A stretch of 36,904 nucleotides of DNA from Candidatus Acidiferrum typicum (lineage in GTDB: Bacteria > Acidobacteriota > Terriglobia > Acidiferrales > UBA7541): positions 1 through 36,904 of the forward strand of contig JAOAPV010000076.1 in the NCBI GenBank assembly GCA_025463055.1, given 5' to 3'. Positions 1 to 8,080 of this stretch are shown piece after piece; position 1 is the stretch's first letter, and every line of letters begins with the position of its first letter. The notes below the pieces were generated by a model that was given only the letters and a program-made list of their open reading frames with translations, was not told the DNA's origin and made no database searches. Position numbers and translations under genes: made by a program.

Positions 1-185
1 CGGTTGAGCAGCGTCGTCTTGCCCGTGCCCACTTCACCCGTGAGCAGGATGAACCCTTTCCGATTTTTAATGCCATAGGCGAGGCCCGCCAGCGCTTCCT
101 GGATTTCCCGCGTCAGAAATAGATAACGCGGATCCGGATTAGCGTTGAACGGGTTTTCTCGCAGGCCGAAAAACGATTTATACAT
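1..185 (-). CDS. ExeA-like AAA ATPase, N-terminal part (cut by window edge)
   Basis: Only the first 61 codons lie in the window. The ATG at 185 opens a protein starting MYKSFFGLRENPF, followed by an NPDPRYLF stretch and a complete Walker A motif GEVGTGKTT. This is the signature start of the ExeA/GspA-like ATPases that accompany exosortase-type exopolysaccharide loci. The family is thought to power or regulate assembly of the envelope export machinery; the exact partner is not known here. It begins 8 nt after the stop of the chain-length determinant, so it is the fourth gene of the same operon. The N-terminus closely parallels the second ATPase encoded at 22690-24297, so the two are paralogues. 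The Walker B and C-terminal regions are outside the window. Confidence 0.85.
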   Translation of the reverse strand, partial: MYKSFFGLRENPFNANPDPRYLFLTREIQEALAGLAYGIKNRKGFILLTGEVGTGKTTLLN

Positions 186-193
186 GATTAGTC

Positions 194-1684
194 TCAGGCA
201 CTCGCAACTAGCCTCGGCCCGTCAGTTGAGCCTTTCCCAGCAGCCGCATGACGGCGGGCACCTTCGACGGAAGGAATGTTGGCAAGTGTAGGTAGTTGTA
301 GGAAGAATTCGACGTCTTCCTCCGTGCGTAGAGTTTTGTCACGCAATTCGCTCAGGAGCGTGATCCCGAGGCCAAGTGCGAGTCCGGCGGCAAGCCCACC
401 CAACGAGAAGTACAGCGGATTGGGGAAGGATGGACCTACGGGAAGATTTGCAGAATCGAGGACACGGAATTCCGCGCTTTCAGCTTGGTGGTTCATGTCG
501 GTGAACATCGCGGATTCGCTGCGCTTCTTAAGCAGGTCATTATAGAAATTAGCCGCGGTCTCATGATCGCGAGTGAGCACTTTGTACTGCTCTTCCACAT
601 TCGGACTAATTTGTAAGCGGCTCTGGTACAAAGCGATCTGCCTTTGGACATCGCGCTGTTGTGCGGTTTTTTCTTTGATGGTGGCGTCGTATTGATGTAC
701 CTGCCCGCGCAATTGCTGAATTTCGGGGGTCTCCACACCGGCTGTGGTTGTGCCCGTGGTTGCGGCACCCTGAGAGGAAGCCATCTTCTGCTTCAGATCC
801 GAGATACTTTGGCGAAGCCGGATTACGTCCGGATGGTCGTCCGTGTACTTGGCGAGGAGTGCCGAGAGCTCGCTCTGCATTTCGGTTAACTGCTTTTGGG
901 CCGACGGATTATCAGCGGATTGCGAGCTTAGCTGCTGAGCGAGCATGGACTCGGTGAAAGCCTTATCTTGCTGAGCACGCCCCAGCGCCTGAGTGGCGGC
1001 GTCGAGCTGCGTGTTCAAACCAGCAAGTAGACTTAGGTTTGCCTGCTGCTCGTCGGGAAGTGTGCCCGTGTAGCGCGACTTAAACGCCGCAAGCTTTGCA
1101 TCCTGGTCGTCCAATTTGGCCTTGGCGTCTTCGAGCTGCTTGCTCAGGAACACTGTCGTTCCTGCCGATTGATCATGCCTGACACGCTGGTTCTCGGCCA
1201 AGAACACAGAGGCAACTTCATTACACATCTTTTGCGCCAGAGCAGGGTCCCGGTCCGAAACTTTGATTATGAATCCAGGCAGCTGGGTGCTGTTCGATTC
1301 GGCCATGGGCTTTACGGGGGATACTGCGATCTTTTTACGCAGGCGGTCGACCAATCCTTCCATCGACACTTGTTGCCTCCGCTCCTGCGGATAAAGACCA
1401 AACTTGTTGATGATCGATTCCAGCCTTGAGCGGCTCAGTATTTGCTCCTGCAGCGTTGTAAGACGTTGCTTCAAGTCTCCCGTGCTTATGTCCGTCACAT
1501 AGCTGGGCGAAACGGCAGGCTGCTCAACAAGGATCACCGTTTGCGACGTATATTCCTTCGGCAACGCTAAGCACACCAGGTAACCGACCGCCGGCCCGAG
1601 GATGGCCAAAAGAATTAGCGTGCGCTTGTGTCGGCGAAGAATTGCCGAGTAGTCTTCCATTGTTAGCTGTCGATGTCCGATCAT
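194..1684 (-). CDS. Polysaccharide chain-length determinant (Wzz/GNVR type)
   Basis: An inner-membrane protein of 496 residues expected to set polymer length during exopolysaccharide export. A basic N-terminus (MEDYSAILRRHKR) leads into a first membrane helix at about residues 22-41. A long periplasmic region rich in coiled coil (about 170-370) follows. A GNVR-like stretch (SPNVEEQYKVLTRDHE) lies just before the second helix at about 424-444, and a short cytoplasmic tail ends the protein. No Walker motifs are fused to it, so it is the co-polymerase alone without the tyrosine-kinase domain. I chose the ATG at 1684 because GGAG lies 10 nt upstream; the frame is open back to a TTG at 1711 that overlaps the preceding stop. 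It sits between the beta-barrel gene and the ExeA-like ATPase gene. Confidence 0.88.
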   Translation of the reverse strand: MIGHRQLTMEDYSAILRRHKRTLILLAILGPAVGYLVCLALPKEYTSQTVILVEQPAVSPSYVTDISTGDLKQRLTTLQEQILSRSRLESIINKFGLYPQERRQQVSMEGLVDRLRKKIAVSPVKPMAESNSTQLPGFIIKVSDRDPALAQKMCNEVASVFLAENQRVRHDQSAGTTVFLSKQLEDAKAKLDDQDAKLAAFKSRYTGTLPDEQQANLSLLAGLNTQLDAATQALGRAQQDKAFTESMLAQQLSSQSADNPSAQKQLTEMQSELSALLAKYTDDHPDVIRLRQSISDLKQKMASSQGAATTGTTTAGVETPEIQQLRGQVHQYDATIKEKTAQQRDVQRQIALYQSRLQISPNVEEQYKVLTRDHETAANFYNDLLKKRSESAMFTDMNHQAESAEFRVLDSANLPVGPSFPNPLYFSLGGLAAGLALGLGITLLSELRDKTLRTEEDVEFFLQLPTLANIPSVEGARRHAAAGKGSTDGPRLVASA

Positions 1685-1707
1685 GTTCTTTTTTCTCCAG
1701 GTGCTGT

Positions 1708-3216
1708 TCAACCAATAGGAACGGGTTTAAGGTGCCAAGCAAATCCAAAATTGAATTGATGTCCCACGAGGTTCGATCCTGTACAGAATCCCTGCGGGCA
1801 CAGGACGATCGCTGAAGTTTGGTACCGGCCGAGATACCCGAAGAACAACTCGGAATCCCTCCCCAGGCGACGCCGGAACTCCACACCGCCGTAAAACGAA
1901 TCGATAGTTGTGTTTGCCGGGGTTGCTAGCGTGGAGCTGGAAAAAGGTACCAAATTCCGGTTGCGAGCATAGCTCAGGGTTAGATTCATGGTCCAAGCGC
2001 GAGAAAGCTGGCGACCCATCTCCGCGAATACTCGGTCAGTGATTGCCCCGAGAAACACACCGCTGCCGCTGCTGAGAAAGTGATCGTAGCCGGCGCTCAC
2101 TCCAACGTCTCTCCTCACTTGGTAACGAATCAGGCTGTCGAGAGCCCAAGAAACGCGAGTGCCGGAGGCAGTTGTGAAGGTAAGGTTGGGATCGTGAATG
2201 AAAGTGATTTCCGGGCCTGCGCCAATCTGAAACAGCAGCCGTTCTCCAATCTGCCGCTCATACGCGGCCTCCACAATATTGTCGCGAATGCTCACGGGCT
2301 GTGCGCTGAACCAGAGATCATTGAACCGATAAACCACGGCGAAGGTGTCTCGCCGAGAGCGCTGATACCCCATGCCCGCTTGAAAACCAGCCGCGGAGCT
2401 ATTAATCAGATTTGTGTTAAAAAAATGCAGAACCTCGTAGTTCCCCACCAACGTGAAAAAAGTTCGCCGGCTCAAGTGGTTATTCACTTGCGCCACCAGC
2501 GTGTTGCTCAAACGAGGCCCGAACACGGTGAAGATTCCTTGCCCTGGAAGAAAGGAATTCCGCAGCACCACAGGGCCGGTGTTCGCCAGCCCCGCCACCG
2601 TATTTAATCCGGAGACGTCGAAGGGCGTTGCTCCGCCTAAGAAGGCGGCTTGCGAACTGTACAAAAATTTGTCGAGAATAAATCCGTCCCATCGCCCGCG
2701 CGTCCAGACCTCTGAAGCAGCGGCCTCTTGCGTCGTGGAATTGAATGTCCCGCTCTGGTTGGAAAACGAACGGCCGGCGAGATAGCCAAGATTCAATTGC
2801 GAAGCCCGCCCAACTTTCTGCACGGCGAGGCTGCCCATGATGGTGTTAATAGATGCGAAATTATTATTGCCAGAATTGTTTCCGTTGGAATCCAGTTGCC
2901 CAAAGAAGTAGACGCTCGGAACCACGTAACTGCGCGAGGCAACAAGTCCGATTATCGGCTGCGAAGCGCCTGTAATCGGGGCGTCACTGGACGTGCCAGC
3001 CACGACGGGCGGCGTCGGTAATTGGTCCTGGTTACTCTTATCGTTCTTGTCGTCAGGCGATTTCGCAGGCTGCTGCGGCTGCGTAGGCTGTGCGGGTTCT
3101 TGTCCGGACGGATTCTGAGTTTGGGACCCAGAACTCTGCGCATAGATTCCCGAGGATCCAGCGAGCCCCAATACTACCGCCATCAGGTATGTGCTGAGCT
3201 TCAGCATTCGCTCCAT
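1708..3216 (-). CDS. Outer-membrane beta-barrel protein of the exopolysaccharide operon
   Basis: A 502-residue exported protein. The N-terminus has a clear signal peptide (hydrophobic stretch to about residue 25, then YAQSSGSQ), followed by a Pro/Gln/Asp/Lys-rich linker to about residue 70. The rest shows alternating hydrophobic/polar strands with aromatic ends (for example YRFNDLWFSAQPV, FGYLGRYQTS) and ends in a barrel-like strand HQFNFGFAWHLKPVPIG. This fits a beta-barrel of the kind found next to export proteins in exosortase/EPS loci, possibly the outer-membrane port or a polymer-modifying barrel. I do not recognise the precise family. The ATG at 3216 shares its A with the stop of the upstream export gene (TGATG), so translation is probably coupled; a GTG one codon earlier is also possible. 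Confidence 0.7.
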   Translation of the reverse strand: MERMLKLSTYLMAVVLGLAGSSGIYAQSSGSQTQNPSGQEPAQPTQPQQPAKSPDDKNDKSNQDQLPTPPVVAGTSSDAPITGASQPIIGLVASRSYVVPSVYFFGQLDSNGNNSGNNNFASINTIMGSLAVQKVGRASQLNLGYLAGRSFSNQSGTFNSTTQEAAASEVWTRGRWDGFILDKFLYSSQAAFLGGATPFDVSGLNTVAGLANTGPVVLRNSFLPGQGIFTVFGPRLSNTLVAQVNNHLSRRTFFTLVGNYEVLHFFNTNLINSSAAGFQAGMGYQRSRRDTFAVVYRFNDLWFSAQPVSIRDNIVEAAYERQIGERLLFQIGAGPEITFIHDPNLTFTTASGTRVSWALDSLIRYQVRRDVGVSAGYDHFLSSGSGVFLGAITDRVFAEMGRQLSRAWTMNLTLSYARNRNLVPFSSSTLATPANTTIDSFYGGVEFRRRLGRDSELFFGYLGRYQTSAIVLCPQGFCTGSNLVGHQFNFGFAWHLKPVPIG

Positions 3217-3875
3217 CACGGCACAACGATCGTGTCGCCGGCTTTGACCGGTAAGTTTTCCCCAGCCTTGCGCCCGTCTAGCACTTCCTTGTAGCTGAAC
3301 GGGTATTTCGTCTGGATATGGTTTTCATCACGCATCAAAAAAATCTTCTTTGCGTTGGCGAATTGCGTCAGGCCCCCCGCACTCGTAATAGCCTGCAGAA
3401 TGGTCATGCCGGGAAGAACCGGGTACGCTCCGGGCCTGGTCACCTCCCCGGTGATGTAAACGCGTTGGCTATTAATCTGAGTGAGGATCACGGTTACTTG
3501 TGGCGCCGTGAGAAATTTCTTTAGTTTTTCGCTGACAGATTGTCCTAGTTGCCCAGGAGTGAGACCTGCTGCCTGAACGTCACCCAGTAGAGGCATGGAA
3601 ATCTTGCCGTCTGGGCGGACTTGCAGTGTGCGAGTAAGCTCTTGCTCTTTCCACACGCTGACATCTAAAACATCATCTGCTCCGATTACGTAATCTTTGC
3701 CCACCTTTGCGGGAGGATTTACTCCCTCTGGACGATCCCCCGTCGGCTTTGCGGAGGCGGTCTGCGTCGTTTGCGACGACTCCCGTGGATTTTGCCCTTG
3801 CGAACGAGCAGGCACAGCAAGTGCCGCCGTAACCGTTATCGCGAAGAGAATCATGCAGCTTCGTTGCGTTTTCAC
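3216..3875 (-). CDS. Polysaccharide export protein (Wza/GumB family, poly-export and SLBB domains)
   Basis: A periplasmic/outer-membrane export protein of 219 residues. A signal peptide (SCMILFAITVTAALAVPARSQG) is followed by a polar linker. The polysaccharide-biosynthesis/export domain starts at DYVIGADDVLDVSVWKE and contains the typical VRPDGKISMPLLGDV segment. An SLBB-like domain with RVYITGEVTRPGAYP and GMTILQAITSAGG follows. This order is diagnostic of the family. The GTG at 3875 is preferred over the upstream ATG at 3992 because AGGAG lies 6 nt before it and the signal peptide follows directly. It is the first gene of the minus-strand operon, with a candidate promoter just upstream. Confidence 0.92.
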   Translation of the reverse strand: MKTQRSCMILFAITVTAALAVPARSQGQNPRESSQTTQTASAKPTGDRPEGVNPPAKVGKDYVIGADDVLDVSVWKEQELTRTLQVRPDGKISMPLLGDVQAAGLTPGQLGQSVSEKLKKFLTAPQVTVILTQINSQRVYITGEVTRPGAYPVLPGMTILQAITSAGGLTQFANAKKIFLMRDENHIQTKYPFSYKEVLDGRKAGENLPVKAGDTIVVP

Positions 3876-3902
3876 ACTTCTCTCCTTGAAAGACTTCACG
3901 TG

Positions 3903-3931
3903 ATTTGATGTCGCGGGAAAGTAAAAATCAA
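3903..3931 (-). promoter_or_regulatory. Candidate promoter of the exopolysaccharide operon
   Basis: On the minus strand, TTGATT (3926-3931) and TCAAAT (3903-3908) are separated by exactly 17 nt. Each matches four of six bases of the housekeeping hexamers. The predicted start near 3896 would give a leader of about 20 nt containing the AGGAG that precedes the GTG at 3875. This is consensus matching only. Confidence 0.4.
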
Positions 3932-4205
3932 TGAACGCGAATGAGCTCACTCTTGTGCTGGCGTTTGACATCGGAGACGAGCCTCTAGGCAACCCGTTAA
4001 ATTTTGCTGTCGAATGAGCCGCGCGAGTTACATAAACCGCGCCTTCCGACTGGCAGCTCTGGCTTAGTACTCAATCTCCACACGCACTCCAACGTGGTGC
4101 CGTCTTGCATCCTTGGAGATACCGGTATTAGGCACCGCTTCCCGACAACAGCTGACTCAGAAAAGTACAAACTCACAGTCCCCTCTTATCGCTTGAGGCC
4201 GCCTG

Positions 4206-4351
4206 AATGTCGATAAGGCCCTCCTTGTACAGGACTCAGGATTTTGCTGTATCCATGCACGGCGGCCGCGCGCCGAGACTGCCGCCGGCAATCTGGGACT
4301 TCGCATACTCACAATTCTGTAGGGATATACCGTCTGTCACTTATCGACATT
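4206..4351. repeat. 12-bp perfect inverted repeat pair
   Basis: AATGTCGATAAG at 4206-4217 is exactly the reverse complement of CTTATCGACATT at 4340-4351, with 122 nt between the arms. The arms lie in the divergent control region. Such spaced operators are typical of DNA-looping regulators, but no regulator gene is adjacent. Confidence 0.55.
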
Positions 4352-4354
4352 TAG

Positions 4355-4366
4355 AGCCGATCGGCT
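4355..4366. promoter_or_regulatory. 12-bp palindrome, candidate operator
   Basis: AGCCGATCGGCT is a perfect dyad 3 nt beyond the right arm of the inverted repeat and about 140 nt before the hydroxylase gene. It could bind a dimeric repressor or activator of the NRPS-PKS operon; this is inference from symmetry and position only. Confidence 0.35.
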
Positions 4367-4507
4367 AAGGTAGGTGTGCGCATTCTGTACGTCGCACGAT
4401 GGCGGCTTGCAAATCATTGGAGAACGACTTTTGAGTCTAGCCCCGCAAGGGGGCAGGACGCCGAGAGTGGGCTTGCGCTAATCCAGTTACAGGACACGTC
4501 TTAATTA

Positions 4508-6106
4508 GTGCGAATGACCAGTCGCTCTTATTATTTAAAGCAAAACGTAGTGACGGAACCCCTGGTTGATGGCTGGTATGCCTGGGCCCATTTGATTCCG
4601 CCATCAACACTGTCTCGAAACATTACCGAACGGCATTTGAAGATTATGGAGTCCTATATCGAGGCGCCGGAAACCCATGAAGCTGCCGTCAAAGATCCCC
4701 GGCTCCTCGGGGGTCCCTTCATGGATCTGCAACCACGGCAAGTGGAAGCGGTCGAACAATTGCGCGAGCGCACGTTGCGTGAACGCGGGCATTTACTTGA
4801 GTTATCGCGAGCCATCCAAGAGTTGGACGCCCTTTTGAGACAGAAAGCAGCCGGCTTCAGTCTCGAGCCTCTGTATGCGGAAGTGCCGAAAGCGCTGCGA
4901 GGATATGTTGAGCTGGTCTATGACCTCAACAATCAGCCTTCCTTCCGGCTGATCGAACCCCTGTTGTACAAGAGCCCGTTTTATAATTGTTGGCTGCAGA
5001 CCGTGGCGCTCTCCGAAATCCGTGGTGACGATAGGCCCTTTGTCCTCAGCACCCCGCGATTGCACGACGGCGATGCCCTTCACTTGCAGATACCCTTCGC
5101 GAGTGAACGCCTCGACCGCCTCTTTCAAACCAAGAGTGTGCCCTCAAGTGAAGGAGAAATTTTCGATGCGCTCGGCCTGGAAGATCAAGACCAAGCGCGA
5201 TTTCGCTCGTTTCTAACAACCGAGCCCCCACGGCCTTACTCCCGATACGACGGAGATGGCGCAAGGTGGCGCTATTTTGGCCACGCGTGCATCCTGCTGG
5301 AAACTCGTAGCGCTAGTGTGCTGCTTGATCCTGTTCTTAGCTATACGTACGAGAGCGATATTTCGCGTTACACCTACGAAGACCTGCCTGAGGTCATCGA
5401 TTACGTCCTGATTACGCATAATCACCAGGATCACATTCTGTTTGAGAGTCTGCTGCAACTTCGCCATCGCATCCGGCATATCGTCGTTCCAAGAAATGGG
5501 GCCGGTGCCCTGCAGGATCCATCACTGAAGCTTCTCCTACAGCAGTGCGGCTTTCGTAACGTGATCGAAATTTCCGAAATGGAGGAAATCCCTTTCGAGC
5601 AAGGGTCAATCACAGCCGTGCCGTTCCTTGGGGAACACGGCGACCTCAATATACTGACCAAATCTGCTTACGTTCTGAGAATGGGTAAGCACAAGCTCAT
5701 GTTTGCGGCGGATTCCTGCAACATTTCTCCCGAAGTGTACCGGCATGTGCATCGCGACGTGGGCGATGTCGACGCGCTATTTGTGGGTATGGAATGTGAT
5801 GGCGCTCCGGTGTCATGGATTTATGGCCCATTGCTGACCCAAAAACTCGAGCGGCAAAAAGATCACTCCCGACGCTTGGCTGGCTCGAATTATGAACGAG
5901 CTCTCGCGATTGTGGAACAGTTCGGGTGCAAGGAAGTCTACGTATACGCCTTGGGACAAGAGCCTTGGTTGAACTATGTGATGAGCATCAAATACACCGA
6001 GAAATCGAATCCCATTATTCATTCCAATAGGCTGATGGAGACCTGCCGAACCCGCGGGATTACAGCAGAACGGCTGTTCGGCGAAAAAGAAATTCTCTTG
6101 GACTGA
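4508..6106 (+). CDS. CmlA-like diiron beta-hydroxylase acting on a carrier-bound amino acid
   Basis: A 532-residue protein with a unique N-terminal half (about 1-245) and a metallo-beta-lactamase-fold C-terminal half (about 250-532). The metal motif is HNHQDH (H304, H306, D308, H309), followed by GEHGD (E376, H377) and FAADS (D402). The glutamate in the third motif and the overall length match CmlA, the oxygen-dependent diiron enzyme of chloramphenicol synthesis, whose ligands as I recall them lie one residue further on. CmlA-type enzymes hydroxylate the beta-carbon of an aminoacyl group while it is bound to an NRPS carrier domain. The next gene, 6 nt downstream, encodes exactly such an A-T protein. 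The start could be GTG 4508 or ATG 4514. Hydrolase activity is the less likely alternative. Confidence 0.82.
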   Translation: MRMTSRSYYLKQNVVTEPLVDGWYAWAHLIPPSTLSRNITERHLKIMESYIEAPETHEAAVKDPRLLGGPFMDLQPRQVEAVEQLRERTLRERGHLLELSRAIQELDALLRQKAAGFSLEPLYAEVPKALRGYVELVYDLNNQPSFRLIEPLLYKSPFYNCWLQTVALSEIRGDDRPFVLSTPRLHDGDALHLQIPFASERLDRLFQTKSVPSSEGEIFDALGLEDQDQARFRSFLTTEPPRPYSRYDGDGARWRYFGHACILLETRSASVLLDPVLSYTYESDISRYTYEDLPEVIDYVLITHNHQDHILFESLLQLRHRIRHIVVPRNGAGALQDPSLKLLLQQCGFRNVIEISEMEEIPFEQGSITAVPFLGEHGDLNILTKSAYVLRMGKHKLMFAADSCNISPEVYRHVHRDVGDVDALFVGMECDGAPVSWIYGPLLTQKLERQKDHSRRLAGSNYERALAIVEQFGCKEVYVYALGQEPWLNYVMSIKYTEKSNPIIHSNRLMETCRTRGITAERLFGEKEILLD

Positions 6107-6112
6107 GCGCAA

Positions 6113-8080
6113 ATGCCGCCGATCATCTCCAGCCCAGACCGATCTGCCGACGTAGCACCAGGTATGCCGGTGCGCTTCCTGCCTGAGCCGTTGCGAAGCT
6201 GGAGCGGAACGTCGAGCGAATATCCGCGCGGCACCAGTGTTGCCACTCTTTTCGAAGAGATCGCGAACGAACATCCGGATGCTGTCGCTCTGGTCCAAGA
6301 TGATGTCGAGCTTGCCTATAAAGAGTTTAATAAACACGCGAATCGTCTAGCCCATCGCCTCCGGTTGGCTGGCGTGGTGACCGAGACGATGGTTGCTTGC
6401 TGCCTCGATCGCTCTATCGAAATGATTGTCGCGTTTCTTGCCGTCCTCAAAGCAGGCGGTGCGTATGTCCCGCTCGACCCCATGTATCCTCAGGCACGCC
6501 TGGATATGATTTTGGAGGACACGGGCAAGCCTCTCATTCTGACTACAAAATCGTTGGCTTCCTCTTTGCGGTCCGATCACTCGGCCCGAATTATATTGCT
6601 TGATGATGACTCAGAGGGCTCCTTCGCGAATGAAACAAATCCCCAGCGAACCGCAGGTCCAACAAACCTTGCCTACGTCATGTACACGTCCGGCTCCACG
6701 GGTCGGCCCAAGGGAGTGATGATTGAACATCGCGGAATCGTCCGTCTTGTTCGAGGGGCGAACTATTGTCACTTTGGACCAGGCGAAACTTTCCTTCACT
6801 TCGCGCCGCCCTCTTTCGACGCATCCACTTTCGAAATCTGGGGCGCCCTGCTAAATGGCAGTCGGCTGGTGCTTATGCCGCAGGGGTCTTCATCTCTAGA
6901 AGATCTTGTCCGTGCTGTTCGCAAGCATGGTGTGACAACGCTTTGGCTCACCGCGGGTCTCTTTCATCTGATGGTCGAGGAGCACCCTGACGGTCTCCGA
7001 ACCGTGCGTCAACTCCTTGCTGGCGGCGATGTGTTGTCGCCTCGTCATGTTCGACGTTTTCTTGAACACTCACCCGAAACAGTTCTCATTAATGGATACG
7101 GACCTACGGAGAACACGACTTTCACGTGCTGTCATTCCCTGCGCGCTGGTAACTCCCTGCCGGATTCCATTCCGATCGGTAAGCCCATTTTCAACACCAG
7201 GGTGTATATCCTTGACGAAGATATGCGTCCGGTCGCTCCCGGTGACGTCGGAGAACTGTACGCAGCGGGCGACGGCGTAGCTCGTGGATACCTAAACGAT
7301 CCGAACACAACCACGTCCAAGTTTCTGACCGATCCATTCGCGAAGGAGCCGAATCAGCGAATGTACCGCACGGGGGATCTCGCTCGTTGGAGGTCAGACG
7401 GCACGATCGAATTTCTCGGTCGCCTGGATAGCCAGGTGAAAGTCCTCGGTTACCGGATCGAGCCGGCTGAAATCGAATCAGCCCTCCAGCGCCACGGGCA
7501 CGTTAAACAGGCTTGCGTCGTCGCGCGGACCGAAAACGGTAGTAAGCGCCTGGTTGCCTATTTCGTTCCTGCGGAGTCCGGACCAACACCGGAACAATTG
7601 CGCGAATTTGCCGCCTCGCACCTGCCGCAGCACATGATTCCGGCATTTTTTGTCGCACTCGAATCACTTCCTCTTTCGAGTCACGGCAAGATAGACCGCG
7701 CAGCTCTAGCCAACAGGGAGCTAGCTCCTAAACAGGACTCCACTTCAGCAGGAATTCCCGGTAGCGAACTCGAGTGCACGCTCGCACAGCTCTGGCAGCG
7801 CGTTTTGAACGTTCAGAACGTGGGCCTCGACGACAACTTCTTCGATCTCGGCGGCGATTCCCTGCTCCTCGTTGCCGTGCACTCGAATTTGCAAAAGGTC
7901 CTGCAAAAGGAAGTTCCACTTACGGATCTGTTCGAGTTTTCCACGGTCCGCAAACTCGCTCATCATCTACGTCACGCAGAATCGAAAACCGCGATCGCAT
8001 CGGATTCGAAACAGAGAGCGCAACGGCAGCGTGAAGCCTTCACACGCTTTCGGGGCCGCCGCTCCGGCGGTGACTCGTGA
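6113..8080 (+). CDS. NRPS loading protein, adenylation-thiolation (A-T)
   Basis: A 655-residue stand-alone module. The adenylation domain (about 45-535) shows A3 YTSGSTGRPKG (Y191 onward), A5 NGYGPTENT, A7 YRTGDLARW, A8 GRLDSQVKVLGYRIE and the A10 lysine K526 in GKIDR. The carrier domain (about 550-625) has DLGGDSLLL with the phosphopantetheine serine S583. My reading of the specificity residues is D-A-F-W-L-G-G-T-F-K, close to valine-type codes. There is no condensation domain before it, so it should load a free amino acid for hydroxylation by the upstream CmlA-like enzyme and then hand it to the downstream ketosynthase. It ends in a basic tail and overlaps the next gene by 4 nt (GTGA). Confidence 0.9.
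   Translation: MPPIISSPDRSADVAPGMPVRFLPEPLRSWSGTSSEYPRGTSVATLFEEIANEHPDAVALVQDDVELAYKEFNKHANRLAHRLRLAGVVTETMVACCLDRSIEMIVAFLAVLKAGGAYVPLDPMYPQARLDMILEDTGKPLILTTKSLASSLRSDHSARIILLDDDSEGSFANETNPQRTAGPTNLAYVMYTSGSTGRPKGVMIEHRGIVRLVRGANYCHFGPGETFLHFAPPSFDASTFEIWGALLNGSRLVLMPQGSSSLEDLVRAVRKHGVTTLWLTAGLFHLMVEEHPDGLRTVRQLLAGGDVLSPRHVRRFLEHSPETVLINGYGPTENTTFTCCHSLRAGNSLPDSIPIGKPIFNTRVYILDEDMRPVAPGDVGELYAAGDGVARGYLNDPNTTTSKFLTDPFAKEPNQRMYRTGDLARWRSDGTIEFLGRLDSQVKVLGYRIEPAEIESALQRHGHVKQACVVARTENGSKRLVAYFVPAESGPTPEQLREFAASHLPQHMIPAFFVALESLPLSSHGKIDRAALANRELAPKQDSTSAGIPGSELECTLAQLWQRVLNVQNVGLDDNFFDLGGDSLLLVAVHSNLQKVLQKEVPLTDLFEFSTVRKLAHHLRHAESKTAIASDSKQRAQRQREAFTRFRGRRSGGDS

Larger units (their letters stand above)
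3993..4507. other. Divergent intergenic control region between EPS operon and NRPS-PKS cluster
   Basis: No convincing gene was found in this stretch between the two divergent operons; the open frames have no ribosome-binding site or recognisable product. It holds a perfect 12-bp inverted repeat (AATGTCGATAAG at 4206-4217 and its complement at 4340-4351) and a perfect 12-bp palindrome AGCCGATCGGCT (4355-4366). It also holds the 12-mer CCTTGTACAGGA (4223-4234), which recurs at 20916-20927, and a small GC hairpin GCCCC/GGGGC near 4440-4455. I could not assign a clear -10/-35 pair for the plus-strand cluster. Confidence 0.6.

Noticed and set aside
4004-4216. Open frame of 70 codons (plus) in the divergent intergenic region
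   Set aside because: It has no ribosome-binding site, no recognisable domain and an atypical composition; it overlaps the candidate control region.
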